This document shows positions 7,923 to 15,419 of a stretch of DNA of 15,440 bases, piece after piece. A model generated the notes under the pieces. It saw only the letters and a list, made by a program, of their open reading frames with translations. It was not told where the DNA came from and did not search any database. Source of the stretch: Halioxenophilus sp964342265 (GTDB lineage: Bacteria; Pseudomonadota; Gammaproteobacteria; Pseudomonadales; Cellvibrionaceae); assembly GCA_964342265.1 (NCBI GenBank), contig CAYFFE010000087.1, positions 1 through 15,440 on the forward strand. Direction: 5' to 3'. The translations under genes and the position numbers were made by a program. Positions within the stretch are counted from its first letter, which is position 1, and every line of letters starts with the position of its first letter.

Positions 7923-8606
7923 ATGCAAGTTGAATTATTACACCGCCCTGGTAACACGGCTGCCAAAGTAACGTTACAACCTGGCGAAACCTGTACGGCG
8001 GAATCGGGTGCAATGATCGCGATGAGCGAACATATGAATATCACCACCAGTACGCATAAGCGCAATAAAGGCGGTTTATTTAAAGCGGCCAAACGTTTAT
8101 TGGCCGGTGAGTCGTTATTTCTTAACCACTTTGATCCCGCCGGTGCGCCCGGTGAGATTTGGTTTGGTACCGATTTAGCCGGCGATATGATGACCATGGA
8201 TTTAGACAACGAAAAGCTCATTGTGCAGGGCGGCTCATTTATGGCCTGCGAAGAATCCATCAATATCGATTTGGGGTGGCAGGGCTTTAAATCCATTTTA
8301 TCCGGCGAAAGTGTGTTTTGGTTGCACTTGTCCGGCACGGGAAAATTAGTACTCTCATCGTTTGGGGCAATTTATCCGGTGGAAGTAGACGGCGAATACA
8401 TCGTCGACACCGGCCACATTGTGGCCTTTAACGAAACACTGGACTTTACCATTACCAAAGCGGGTAAAAGTTGGTTGCACTCGTTTTTAGGCGGCGAAGG
8501 TTTGGTGTGCAAATTTCGAGGTAAGGGCACCGTTTGGTGTCAATCCCATAATCCCGGCAGTTTTGGTGTGTCTTTAACGCCAAATTTACGCGTACGCAAA
8601 GCTTAG
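7923..8606 (+). CDS. AIM24-family protein, copy 2
   Basis: This is a 227-residue paralogue of the preceding gene, with the same motifs in the same order: LQPGETCTAESGAMIAMS, AGESLFLNHF, GAPGEIWFG, DGEYIVDTGHIVAF, and a GGEGLVCKFRGKGTVWCQS stretch at the end. It keeps the PGEI(W/G) turn more clearly than copy 1. It has a basic insertion HKRNKGG before the GLFK helix. It has four Cys, more than copy 1. No membrane segment is present. The ATG at 7923 has an excellent AGGAG at 7911-7915. It starts 26 bp after copy 1 and its stop TAG is part of the Shine-Dalgarno site of copy 3. It most resembles ordinary single-domain bacterial AIM24 proteins. Its function is unknown. Confidence 0.88.
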   Translation: MQVELLHRPGNTAAKVTLQPGETCTAESGAMIAMSEHMNITTSTHKRNKGGLFKAAKRLLAGESLFLNHFDPAGAPGEIWFGTDLAGDMMTMDLDNEKLIVQGGSFMACEESINIDLGWQGFKSILSGESVFWLHLSGTGKLVLSSFGAIYPVEVDGEYIVDTGHIVAFNETLDFTITKAGKSWLHSFLGGEGLVCKFRGKGTVWCQSHNPGSFGVSLTPNLRVRKA

Positions 8607-8615
8607 GAGTTAACG

Positions 8616-9728
8616 ATGAGCGAACCAACTTACAATATTATCGTTACCGGCGAGTTGTTACCGGGTGCCTCGCAAGAACAGGCCACAGCAGCGTTTGCCG
8701 CTGCGTTTAAATTAGACGAAGAAAAAGCCAAAGTACTACTGGCCAAAGCGCCAAAAACCATCAAAGAAGGCGTGAGCGGCGATAAAGCAAAAACCTACTT
8801 GGCGGCGTTTAAAAAAATGGGGTTGGACGCGCGTGCGGACAAAGTGGGGGCTGAAAAAGTGGGTACTGAAAAAGTGGGTACTGAAAAAGTGGGTACTGAA
8901 AAAGTGGATAGCTCCGATTCAGAGCCTGCTCAAGCGGCTGCTCCGGTACCAACCCAGCCAGAATCCGCAGCCGCAGCTCCCGCTGTTGCAAAAAGCTCGG
9001 AGGTTACTGCGCAAGAGTCTTCAAACTCCGGTGGCCCGCACAGTTATGTTCCCGAAAACCCGCCGGGTTTAACCTTTCGAATCGATGGCAAACCGGATTA
9101 CAGTTTTCTAACGGTGCAAATTCCCGCCGACGAAACCATTAAAGTTGAGGCCTCGGCCATGGCCACTATGGATACCAATATTCGCATGAAAACAAAAATG
9201 CGCGGTGGCCTTGGTCGATTACTCACCGGCGAGAATTTGTTTATCAACGAATTCACCGCCGAAAATATTCCCGGCGAAATTGGTATTGCTCCAGGCACCC
9301 CCGGTGATTTGACGCACCAATACCTAAAAGGGAATACCATTTTCTTACAAAATTCTGCCTATGTGGCCTCCACGGAGGGAGTGAATGTAGAAACCAAATG
9401 GCAGGGCTTGGTTAAGGGATTTTTCTCTGGCGAAAATTTATTTTTAATTCGCTGCAGTGGTGAGGGCGATTTATGGTTTAACACCTACGGGGCCATTATC
9501 GAAATCGATGTGAATGGCGGTTATGTGGTGGATACGGGCAATATTGTGGCCTTTACCGAAGGTTTGGAATACAGAATTTCCAAAGTAGGCGGTTATAAGT
9601 CGTTGTTCTTCTCTGGTGAAGGGTTTGTCTGCCGTTTTTCTGGCTCTGGTAAGGTGTGGATTCAAACGCGCAGTGCCCAGGCGTTTACTCAGTGGGCTCA
9701 TTTTTATCGACCGGCTAAAAATGGTTAA
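8616..9728 (+). CDS. AIM24-family protein, copy 3, with N-terminal extension
   Basis: This 370-residue protein has three parts. Residues 1-75 form a small alpha/beta domain (NIIVTGELLPGASQEQ, then FKLDEEKAKVLLAKAPKTIK). It resembles, from memory, a domain at the N-terminus of various gammaproteobacterial membrane proteins. Residues 76-95 are four KVG(A/T)E units encoded by a 15-bp tandem repeat, followed by an Ala/Pro/Ser-rich linker to about 148. Residues about 150-365 are the AIM24 domain: ETIKVEASAMATMD, TGENLFINEF, IPGEIG, GGYVVDTGNIVAF, and a SGEGFVCRFSGSGKVWIQT stretch. No membrane segment is seen. The ATG at 8616 follows TAGGAG by about 7 nt. It is the last gene before the terminator. 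The extension suggests a recruiting or docking role that the other two copies lack; this is inference. Confidence 0.87.
   Translation: MSEPTYNIIVTGELLPGASQEQATAAFAAAFKLDEEKAKVLLAKAPKTIKEGVSGDKAKTYLAAFKKMGLDARADKVGAEKVGTEKVGTEKVGTEKVDSSDSEPAQAAAPVPTQPESAAAAPAVAKSSEVTAQESSNSGGPHSYVPENPPGLTFRIDGKPDYSFLTVQIPADETIKVEASAMATMDTNIRMKTKMRGGLGRLLTGENLFINEFTAENIPGEIGIAPGTPGDLTHQYLKGNTIFLQNSAYVASTEGVNVETKWQGLVKGFFSGENLFLIRCSGEGDLWFNTYGAIIEIDVNGGYVVDTGNIVAFTEGLEYRISKVGGYKSLFFSGEGFVCRFSGSGKVWIQTRSAQAFTQWAHFYRPAKNG
8841..8900 (+). repeat. In-frame 15-bp tandem repeat inside AIM24 copy 3
   Basis: There are four adjacent units of the form AAAGTGGGTACTGAA. The first has GGGCT instead of GTACT at its 3' part, and the last three (8856-8900) are identical. 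A partial fifth unit (AAAGTGGATAG) follows. Each unit codes for Lys-Val-Gly-(Ala/Thr)-Glu, so copy-number change would keep the frame and only lengthen or shorten the linker. Confidence 0.95.
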
Positions 9729-9750
9729 CCGACGCAAATTAGTTTTTCGC

Positions 9751-9792
9751 AGTTAAAATTTTTTAGTTAAAAGCTTGTAGTTAAAAGCTCTC
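9751..9792 (+). repeat. Three imperfect 14-bp tandem units after AIM24 copy 3
   Basis: Units at 9751-9764, 9765-9778 and 9779-9792 all begin AGTTAAAA. The second and third share AGTTAAAAGCT and the first is degenerate. The array fills most of the space between the AIM24 stop and the terminator hairpin. Confidence 0.75.
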
Positions 9793-9795
9793 AAT

Positions 9796-9823
9796 AAAAA
9801 GCCCGCTTGATTGCGGGCTTTTT
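9796..9823. terminator. Bidirectional intrinsic terminator between convergent operons
   Basis: An 11-bp perfect stem (AAAAAGCCCGC pairing with GCGGGCTTTTT) encloses a 6-nt loop TTGATT. The GC-rich core is flanked by A on one side and T on the other, so the hairpin can end transcription in both directions. It would serve the AIM24 operon on the + strand and the TonB receptor operon on the - strand, whose stop codon is at 9849-9851. A second GCGGGCTTT follows at 9828-9836. Confidence 0.92.
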
Positions 9824-9848
9824 ATTTGCGGGCTTTAATACATTAAAA

Positions 9849-11927
9849 TTACCAGTGAGTTTCTAAGCTTAGCGTTACCACTCGGCCAACGCCAATAAGG
9901 CCTCGATCCAGGTCGCTGACCTCGTTGGCTGGATAGCGAAATTCCTCGTCTAATAAATTACTGATATTCAAATTAATCGCTGTGGAATGGTGTAGTTCAC
10001 GTCGCCAATTTACGCCAATATTCCAATAACCATCGGCGGGCTCGCCCCGGCGTGCCAGTGAATCCACTACGTCATCGCCATTGGTATCGGTGGGCTCTAA
10101 CTCTGTATCACGCTGGCCCACAAAATGACTGTACAGTGCATAGGTGTTCTTGCCGTGCTTAAAATCGGTTTTTAGTTTCAGCAATTGGTTCGGTGAATAG
10201 CCGATGTTGTCGTCAACGCTTTGATCGCGAGTTGTTTGTAAATTAAAACTGGCCGATAGTCGCCACTGCGGAGTTGGTCGATAGTCGATATTAAAATCGT
10301 AGCCGTAACTGCGCCAGCGGCCGTCGTTGTTGGAAGTGGTTTCCAACATATTGGTTTGGTTACTAAATCGAACATCGCGCCGCAAAATATTACGTGTGGT
10401 ACTGTAATAAACGCTGTGTGATAACAACCAATGTTCGTTGTCGTACTGATGCACCAGTTCTGTGGTACGAATGGATTCCGGATCGCTAAAAATTCTCGAT
10501 TCATTGTCCTGCGAGGCTGTGCCGTGCAGTAATTTAAATTGGTGGTAGTCGTTAAGATCGTACAACAGTGCAACACGATAATTGAGCAAATCCCGATCGT
10601 CGATTTCGTTTGGATCGTTGCTGGTTACGTTCAATGGTGAGGTATTGCTGATGTCGTAACGCTTAGGCAATTGCGAGTAGCGCATACCCATTACCAAGCT
10701 CCAGCCATTTTGAAAGGTGTACTGGAACTGACTAAACACTTCGTGCTGTCGGTAGGAGTCCAGATCGCTATTGACAAACGCGATGGTATCACCTCCCAAT
10801 TGCACTATAGCTCTGTTTTCCACTTCATCGATTTGTTGAAGGCGATAGCCGAATAAAAAGTTGCATTCATCCTGTATTTGATACGCAAAAACTTGCTCAA
10901 AATCGAATCGCTGCGACTGTTGATTTTGAAAACCAAAGGTATCGTCATTAATAATGTGAACATTGTCCAGATTGTATTCATCGCGGCTTACTATCAAGGT
11001 GGTTGTTGATTGCCAATGTTCACGAAAGGTTTGTTGGTATCGCAACGAGCCTAACCAAGTTTGTAACTCTAGGGTGTTTTCGTCGGTGGGTGGCACGGAG
11101 GGATAAAAAGGATACCGACTGTTTTGGTAACTGAATGACGCCTCCCAATTACGCCATTGGCCATACACATCGATGGATTTCAGTGTTTTTTGTAAATTGT
11201 CTTCAGCAGTGGTTTGCGTAAATTCATTCAGTGATGTCAGTTGATCGGTGCCTAACTGATCGCGGTAGTCCCCGGCAAAGCTACCTTCGTGGCTAATGCC
11301 TAGGTTAATATTGAGCTTGCCTTCGCTAAACGGATGATGGATTCGAGCAAATAATTCGCCGTTGTTTTTCTCACCAGCCGCAAGGCGTAGTAAACTTTTT
11401 TCTGACTGATGGGTAATGATATTGAGCGTACCCTGAAAGGCGTTGTTGCCGTAAATCACCGACATAGGGCCGCGAATAAACTCCACGCGATCGATAGCGG
11501 CAATGGAAATATTCAAGCGGTTGGTTTCTACGGTAGTTAATGATTTTTGTAAAAATGGATGCTGGGGAATACCATTAACCAGCACTTGTACGCTACCGCC
11601 AATGGATCCTCGAGTACCAATAAATATCTCTTCGGTGTCTTCCTCTAAATAAATGCCCGGCACGTTGCGTAACAATTGGGTTAAGCTGGTATAGCCGTAA
11701 TTTTCGATATCTGATCGGGTAATAATGCTAACGCTTGCGGGAATGCTGTTGAGAGATTGGCTGATTTTACTGGCCGAATCCACTTGTATAGTTTGCAATT
11801 CCGACAGGGATAAATCGATTAATGAGTCGATGTCTAGGTTGCTATCGTTGGACCAAGCCGCTGGTGTTAATCCGCTTATTAGCGTGCCTAGGAAAACTGC
11901 TTTTATCCGCATCGTTAATATTTTCAT
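9849..11927 (-). CDS. TonB-dependent outer-membrane receptor
   Basis: This 692-residue protein, counted from the ATG at 11927, has a Sec signal (MKILTMRIKAVFLGTLISGL, then TPAAWSND). Next comes a short region with the pattern SLIDLSLSELQTIQVDSASK, where QTIQV may act as the TonB box. The plug domain spans about 50-165: SIPASVSIITRSDIENYGYT, LLRNVPGIYL, VLVNGIPQ, RVEFIRGPMSVIYGNNAFQG. The remainder is a 22-strand-type beta-barrel, with NLLDEEFRYPA near the end and a terminal aromatic Trp. The frame extends upstream to 12026, but that part lies within the preceding gene and has no signal peptide; an ATG at 11912 is an alternative. No clear Shine-Dalgarno site is seen; the start is 7 nt after the upstream stop, so coupling is likely. 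The substrate cannot be read from sequence. Its partnership with YfiR and GGDEF genes suggests it may sense as well as transport. Confidence 0.88.
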   Translation of the reverse strand: MKILTMRIKAVFLGTLISGLTPAAWSNDSNLDIDSLIDLSLSELQTIQVDSASKISQSLNSIPASVSIITRSDIENYGYTSLTQLLRNVPGIYLEEDTEEIFIGTRGSIGGSVQVLVNGIPQHPFLQKSLTTVETNRLNISIAAIDRVEFIRGPMSVIYGNNAFQGTLNIITHQSEKSLLRLAAGEKNNGELFARIHHPFSEGKLNINLGISHEGSFAGDYRDQLGTDQLTSLNEFTQTTAEDNLQKTLKSIDVYGQWRNWEASFSYQNSRYPFYPSVPPTDENTLELQTWLGSLRYQQTFREHWQSTTTLIVSRDEYNLDNVHIINDDTFGFQNQQSQRFDFEQVFAYQIQDECNFLFGYRLQQIDEVENRAIVQLGGDTIAFVNSDLDSYRQHEVFSQFQYTFQNGWSLVMGMRYSQLPKRYDISNTSPLNVTSNDPNEIDDRDLLNYRVALLYDLNDYHQFKLLHGTASQDNESRIFSDPESIRTTELVHQYDNEHWLLSHSVYYSTTRNILRRDVRFSNQTNMLETTSNNDGRWRSYGYDFNIDYRPTPQWRLSASFNLQTTRDQSVDDNIGYSPNQLLKLKTDFKHGKNTYALYSHFVGQRDTELEPTDTNGDDVVDSLARRGEPADGYWNIGVNWRRELHHSTAINLNISNLLDEEFRYPANEVSDLDRGLIGVGRVVTLSLETHW

Positions 11928-11934
11928 TGGATTG

Positions 11935-14331
11935 TCATTTGGTGGCAAGGGTTTTAGGTAGATGATCGTAAGCCAATTTTTCTGCCGGCAGGGGACGGCC
12001 AAAGAAATAGCCTTGGGCAATGTCACAATTTTGATTGCGTAAAAATTGCTTTTGTTCTTCTGTTTCTAAACCTTCGGCCACAACGATTAATCGTAGGTTA
12101 TGAGCCATGGCAATAATTGCGCTGGTAATTTCCATGTCGTCTTTGTCGTTTGGAATATCCATAACAAACGAGCGATCGATTTTTATGGAATCAATAGGCA
12201 ACCGTTTTAAATAGTTAAAAGACGAATAGCCCGTGCCGAAATCGTCGATCGATAAAGTAATGCCCATAGCGCGGAATTCATGTAAGGTGGATATGGCGCT
12301 GGAAATATCTTTCATAATTAAGCTTTCGGTAATCTCCAGCTCAATAAACTCCGGCGAAATACTGTTTTTATTTAAAGTGTCGTAAATACTGCAGACCAAA
12401 TCGGTGTTGTGGAATTGTTTAGCCGACAGGTTAATGGCAATACGGCAACCGGGGGGCAATAAACCTTTCTGTAAAAAGTATGGGATTTGATCACAAACAC
12501 GTTGTAAAACCCACTGGCCAATATTAGAAATTAATCCGCTTTCCTCGGCGACGGGAATAAAATCACCTGGAGAAATCATGCCGTGTTTGGGATGTATCCA
12601 ACGGATTAGCGCCTCGTAGCCGGTGATGGTTTCAGTGCTTAAATCAATTTTAGGCTGGTAGTACAACTCGAATTCGTTGCTTATGAGTGCTCTTCGCAAA
12701 TCGGTTTCGAGGCGCAGTTGTTTTTTAATGGCCATGTTCATGTCTTCGCTAAAGTACTGAAAGCGATTTCTGCCCCGGTCTTTGGATTGGTACATGGCCA
12801 TATCGGCGTTTTTCATGAGCACATTGGCGTCGGTGGAATCGTCGGGATAAATCGTAATGCCAATACTGCAGGTGGCCGTAATGGCTTGGCCGTCCAGAGA
12901 AACGGGTTGACTGATGATGGCTTGGATTTTTCGCGCAATGGCATCGACGTCTTGTCGGTTGGTAATATCGGGCGCAAGAATGGTAAATTCATCTCCGCCC
13001 AATCGAGCTATGGTATCGCCAGGACGCACACACACCATTAAACGTTTGGCCATGGCGATGAGCAGTTCGTCACCTTGATCGTGTCCCAGGGAGTCGTTAA
13101 TTTTTTTAAAGTGATCAAAATCGATAAACATTAAGGCAAACTGATTTTGATTGCGCTGCGCCACTCGTATGGCTTTTTCCAATTGATTTTTAAACAGTCG
13201 CCGATTGGCTAAATGGGTGAGGGGGTCGTACAGAGCCAGCCTTTCCAGCTGTTCCTGCATACCTTTTAGTTCACTCACATCGGCTAGGCTGCCAATGTAG
13301 CCGGTGAGTTTGTCGTTATTAAAAATGGGTCTTGCTTGGCAGATCGTGCTCACTACTTTGCCGTTGGTGTGCAAAATACGAAACTCTGCTTTAAACGCCT
13401 CTTGATTAACACGGGCTTCCTCAAATTGTACGGCAATATCAAAGCGCTCCTCTGGGTGTAGAGAGCGAATAAACAATTCTCCGGTAATGGTTTCCTGATC
13501 GATACCCGTCATCTCGCGCCAGCGTTCGTTCACGTAAACAAAATCGCCGTTGATATCGTTTTGGAAAACACCAAACGGCGATGAGCCCGTAAGCGTGCGA
13601 AACCGCGATTCGCTCTCGCTCAGCATGGTGGTTTCGGATTGAATGCGATCCAGCATGGTGTTAAATGCGGTGGCCAACTCTCCCACTTCATCGGCACTTT
13701 GTTTTTGCGCGCGTATGCTGTAGTCGTGGGAGTTTTCGATGTTGGCGGCTGTCTCGCGTAAATTGTTAATGGGCCGGGTAATGTATTTTTGCAGTCGGGC
13801 AGCCAGTATTAACGCAATAACCGCAGCGATACTGCAAAAGGCTAAATTCACCATTAAATAAATGGCTAGGAGCTTTTCCAGGTTGGTTAGGCTGGCTGTG
13901 AGGTGTAGCGAGCCAATTTGCGAATCATCGAGAATTATCGGTTGATCAATGTACATGTAATTGTTGGCTAACCGCTCACTGGTAGCGGGTTCTGTGTCAC
14001 TGCAGGGCGATAGTGACGAGCTGGGGTTGCGATAGCTGGCAAACAGCTGGTTGCTGTCATCGTACATACAGGCGTTTTCGATAACGTCGATATTATCCAG
14101 TGCCGATAAGTTTTGGTTGGCCAAATTACTGTCGCCAAACTGTACAGCGGCCGTGCTGCGCTCAGCCAAAATAATTGCAATGGCGGTTAGTTCGCTGCGC
14201 ATTTGTTTTTGCCGCTCGCGATTTTGATACAAGTCGTTGAATGCCGCTGAAGTTAACAGAGCAGTAATCGAGCAAACCATGGCAATGACAATGGCTTTTG
14301 TTCGAATCGTTAGACCGCTCCAAAAATTCAT
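11935..14331 (-). CDS. Membrane GGDEF/EAL cyclic-di-GMP protein, YfiN-like sensor with PAS
   Basis: This 798-residue inner-membrane protein begins with a TM helix at about 11-32. A periplasmic sensor of about 115 residues follows, resembling CHASE8 of YfiN, with Cys near 88 and 109, then TM2 at about 153-176 and a HAMP linker to about 230. A PAS domain spans about 240-365 (SRFRTLTGSSPFGVFQ, YVNERWREMTG). The GGDEF domain has intact GGDEF at 445-449 and the inhibitory site RPGD at 436-439, exactly five residues upstream. The EAL domain has EALIRW from 573, NLSAKQF, DDFGTGYSSF from 696 and EGLETEEQ, so its catalytic residues look intact. The protein could both make and degrade c-di-GMP. YfiN itself lacks PAS and EAL. 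The ATG overlaps the upstream stop (ATGA) with GAGGA about 9 nt before it. Confidence 0.93.
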   Translation of the reverse strand: MNFWSGLTIRTKAIVIAMVCSITALLTSAAFNDLYQNRERQKQMRSELTAIAIILAERSTAAVQFGDSNLANQNLSALDNIDVIENACMYDDSNQLFASYRNPSSSLSPCSDTEPATSERLANNYMYIDQPIILDDSQIGSLHLTASLTNLEKLLAIYLMVNLAFCSIAAVIALILAARLQKYITRPINNLRETAANIENSHDYSIRAQKQSADEVGELATAFNTMLDRIQSETTMLSESESRFRTLTGSSPFGVFQNDINGDFVYVNERWREMTGIDQETITGELFIRSLHPEERFDIAVQFEEARVNQEAFKAEFRILHTNGKVVSTICQARPIFNNDKLTGYIGSLADVSELKGMQEQLERLALYDPLTHLANRRLFKNQLEKAIRVAQRNQNQFALMFIDFDHFKKINDSLGHDQGDELLIAMAKRLMVCVRPGDTIARLGGDEFTILAPDITNRQDVDAIARKIQAIISQPVSLDGQAITATCSIGITIYPDDSTDANVLMKNADMAMYQSKDRGRNRFQYFSEDMNMAIKKQLRLETDLRRALISNEFELYYQPKIDLSTETITGYEALIRWIHPKHGMISPGDFIPVAEESGLISNIGQWVLQRVCDQIPYFLQKGLLPPGCRIAINLSAKQFHNTDLVCSIYDTLNKNSISPEFIELEITESLIMKDISSAISTLHEFRAMGITLSIDDFGTGYSSFNYLKRLPIDSIKIDRSFVMDIPNDKDDMEITSAIIAMAHNLRLIVVAEGLETEEQKQFLRNQNCDIAQGYFFGRPLPAEKLAYDHLPKTLATK

Positions 14332-14960
14332 TGAGCTTTTTCCTCACGATGGACGACAGAGGCGATTTCTAACAATTGAGCACTAATCTCGATGCCATCG
14401 GCAGTGGCTTGATCAAGGTTAATGATTAACTTGAGTTTATCGTTGTCGCTTACAAAAAATTCAACCACGCCACCAGACTTGGCAAAGCCACTGAAGTCGC
14501 CCACTTTAAGAATGGGCTTTTGGTGTAAATCAGAGAGCGCTGGTACGATTTCGTTGGGATGTCCGTTGCGAAAATACAAAATATGACACGATTCTGTCGA
14601 GGTTATTTTATCCACTTGCCATATGCGTAAAGTCCGGCCCTGGGTTTTGCGTTTAGCCAACTGACTAATTATGGATTTTGATGGCATTCGACCCTGAATA
14701 CAGATATTAAAAGTACTCTCGGTGTGGGTGAAACTCTCGTCAGGCCAGGATATAAATTTACTAAAGTTATATAAATAAACTGCTTTTAAATCGTATTCGT
14801 CTACTTTGCTTTCGGCCGCAGCGTTGGCGTTAATAACAAAGGTTAGGATCAGTAATGCCGCTAACAGCTGGATGTTAACAACCGCACAATAGCGGCGCCT
14901 GGTGCGCGCATGGCGGCGAGAAGCGCTAGGGTCTCTGTGTTTCTCGCCGGTTGTCGTCAT
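14328..14960 (-). CDS. YfiR-family periplasmic regulator (DUF4154)
   Basis: This is a 210-residue protein from the ATG at 14960; the frame is open to an ATG at 15041. After a long basic N-region rich in Arg (residues 15-23) comes a hydrophobic stretch at 26-43 and likely cleavage after NANA (residue 47). The mature part has the family signature LKAVYLYNFSKFISWP, then FNICIQG, ESCHILYF, GGVVEFFVSD, LIINLDQA and LLEIASV. Cys87 and Cys125 are 38 residues apart, near the spacing I recall for the first disulfide of P. aeruginosa YfiR; no second pair is present. In that system YfiR binds the periplasmic part of YfiN and holds it inactive until redox or envelope stress. Here the next gene is a YfiN-like enzyme with a 4-bp overlap, so the same role is likely. 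Confidence 0.85.
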   Translation of the reverse strand: MTTTGEKHRDPSASRRHARTRRRYCAVVNIQLLAALLILTFVINANAAAESKVDEYDLKAVYLYNFSKFISWPDESFTHTESTFNICIQGRMPSKSIISQLAKRKTQGRTLRIWQVDKITSTESCHILYFRNGHPNEIVPALSDLHQKPILKVGDFSGFAKSGGVVEFFVSDNDKLKLIINLDQATADGIEISAQLLEIASVVHREEKAQ

Positions 14961-15048
14961 AAGTTGTTCTTGGGTTATGGTTAGTGCCGTTAAATTGTTA
15001 AATAGGTACTTTGCGAAAGACTCAATGTTGCTGTGCAACATCTACTTG

Positions 15049-15054
15049 AGTATA
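15049..15054 (-). promoter_or_regulatory. Possible -10 element for the YfiR/GGDEF/TonB-receptor operon
   Basis: The minus-strand reading is TATACT, one mismatch from TATAAT. Transcription starting about 7 nt downstream would begin near 15042, leaving about 80 nt of leader to the ATG at 14960. This favours that start over the ATG at 15041. No good -35 is seen, so the call is weak. Confidence 0.25.
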
Positions 15055-15395
15055 GCTATTTATTCGCCACATACTTTGTGTGATTCCAATTTATGCTGTG
15101 GGTCGGTTCTAAAGCGTTACCCAGAGTGCCGGCGGCACCGCGCGCCCGACTAATGACTGTTACCTGTACTTACAAGAACCGCCACTAAAAGAACGGTTTC
15201 AATCAGAATAGCCCCAACTAAAGAGTAGTCTTAACTGCTGGATTGCGTAGGGCGATTGTCGAGAAAGTCACTAAAGACTGTGTGGGAAATTCGTTAATAT
15301 CTCACCGAGTTTATTTTTCGTGCCATTTTTTGCTTCGCAGCTCTCAAGATGGCTTGTCAAGATGAAAACGCGTGAGTCATAGTTAAGGATACTCT

Positions 15396-15419
15396 GATTA
15401 ACTCATCCCTGAGTTAATC
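15396..15419. repeat. Perfect inverted repeat, 10-bp arms
   Basis: GATTAACTCA is followed by a 4-nt spacer TCCC and then TGAGTTAATC, its exact reverse complement. There is no T-run on either side, so it is not a standard intrinsic terminator. A protein-binding operator, a small transcript hairpin or a mobile-element end are all possible. It lies near the window edge, so its context on the right is not visible. Confidence 0.85.

Noticed and set aside
11928..12026. An upstream extension of the TonB receptor frame
   Set aside because: It overlaps the end of the GGDEF/EAL gene and would bury the signal peptide 33 residues inside the protein; the ATG at 11927 gives a normal exported protein.
14888..14902. 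A twin-arginine (Tat) motif in the YfiR signal region
   Set aside because: Thr-Arg-Arg-Arg-Tyr-Cys fits the Tat consensus only loosely, and YfiR-family proteins with disulfides are expected to use Sec.
14902..15153. An 83-codon + strand frame over the YfiR start region
   Set aside because: It is antisense to the signal region of the YfiR gene, Cys/Arg-rich and without family features.
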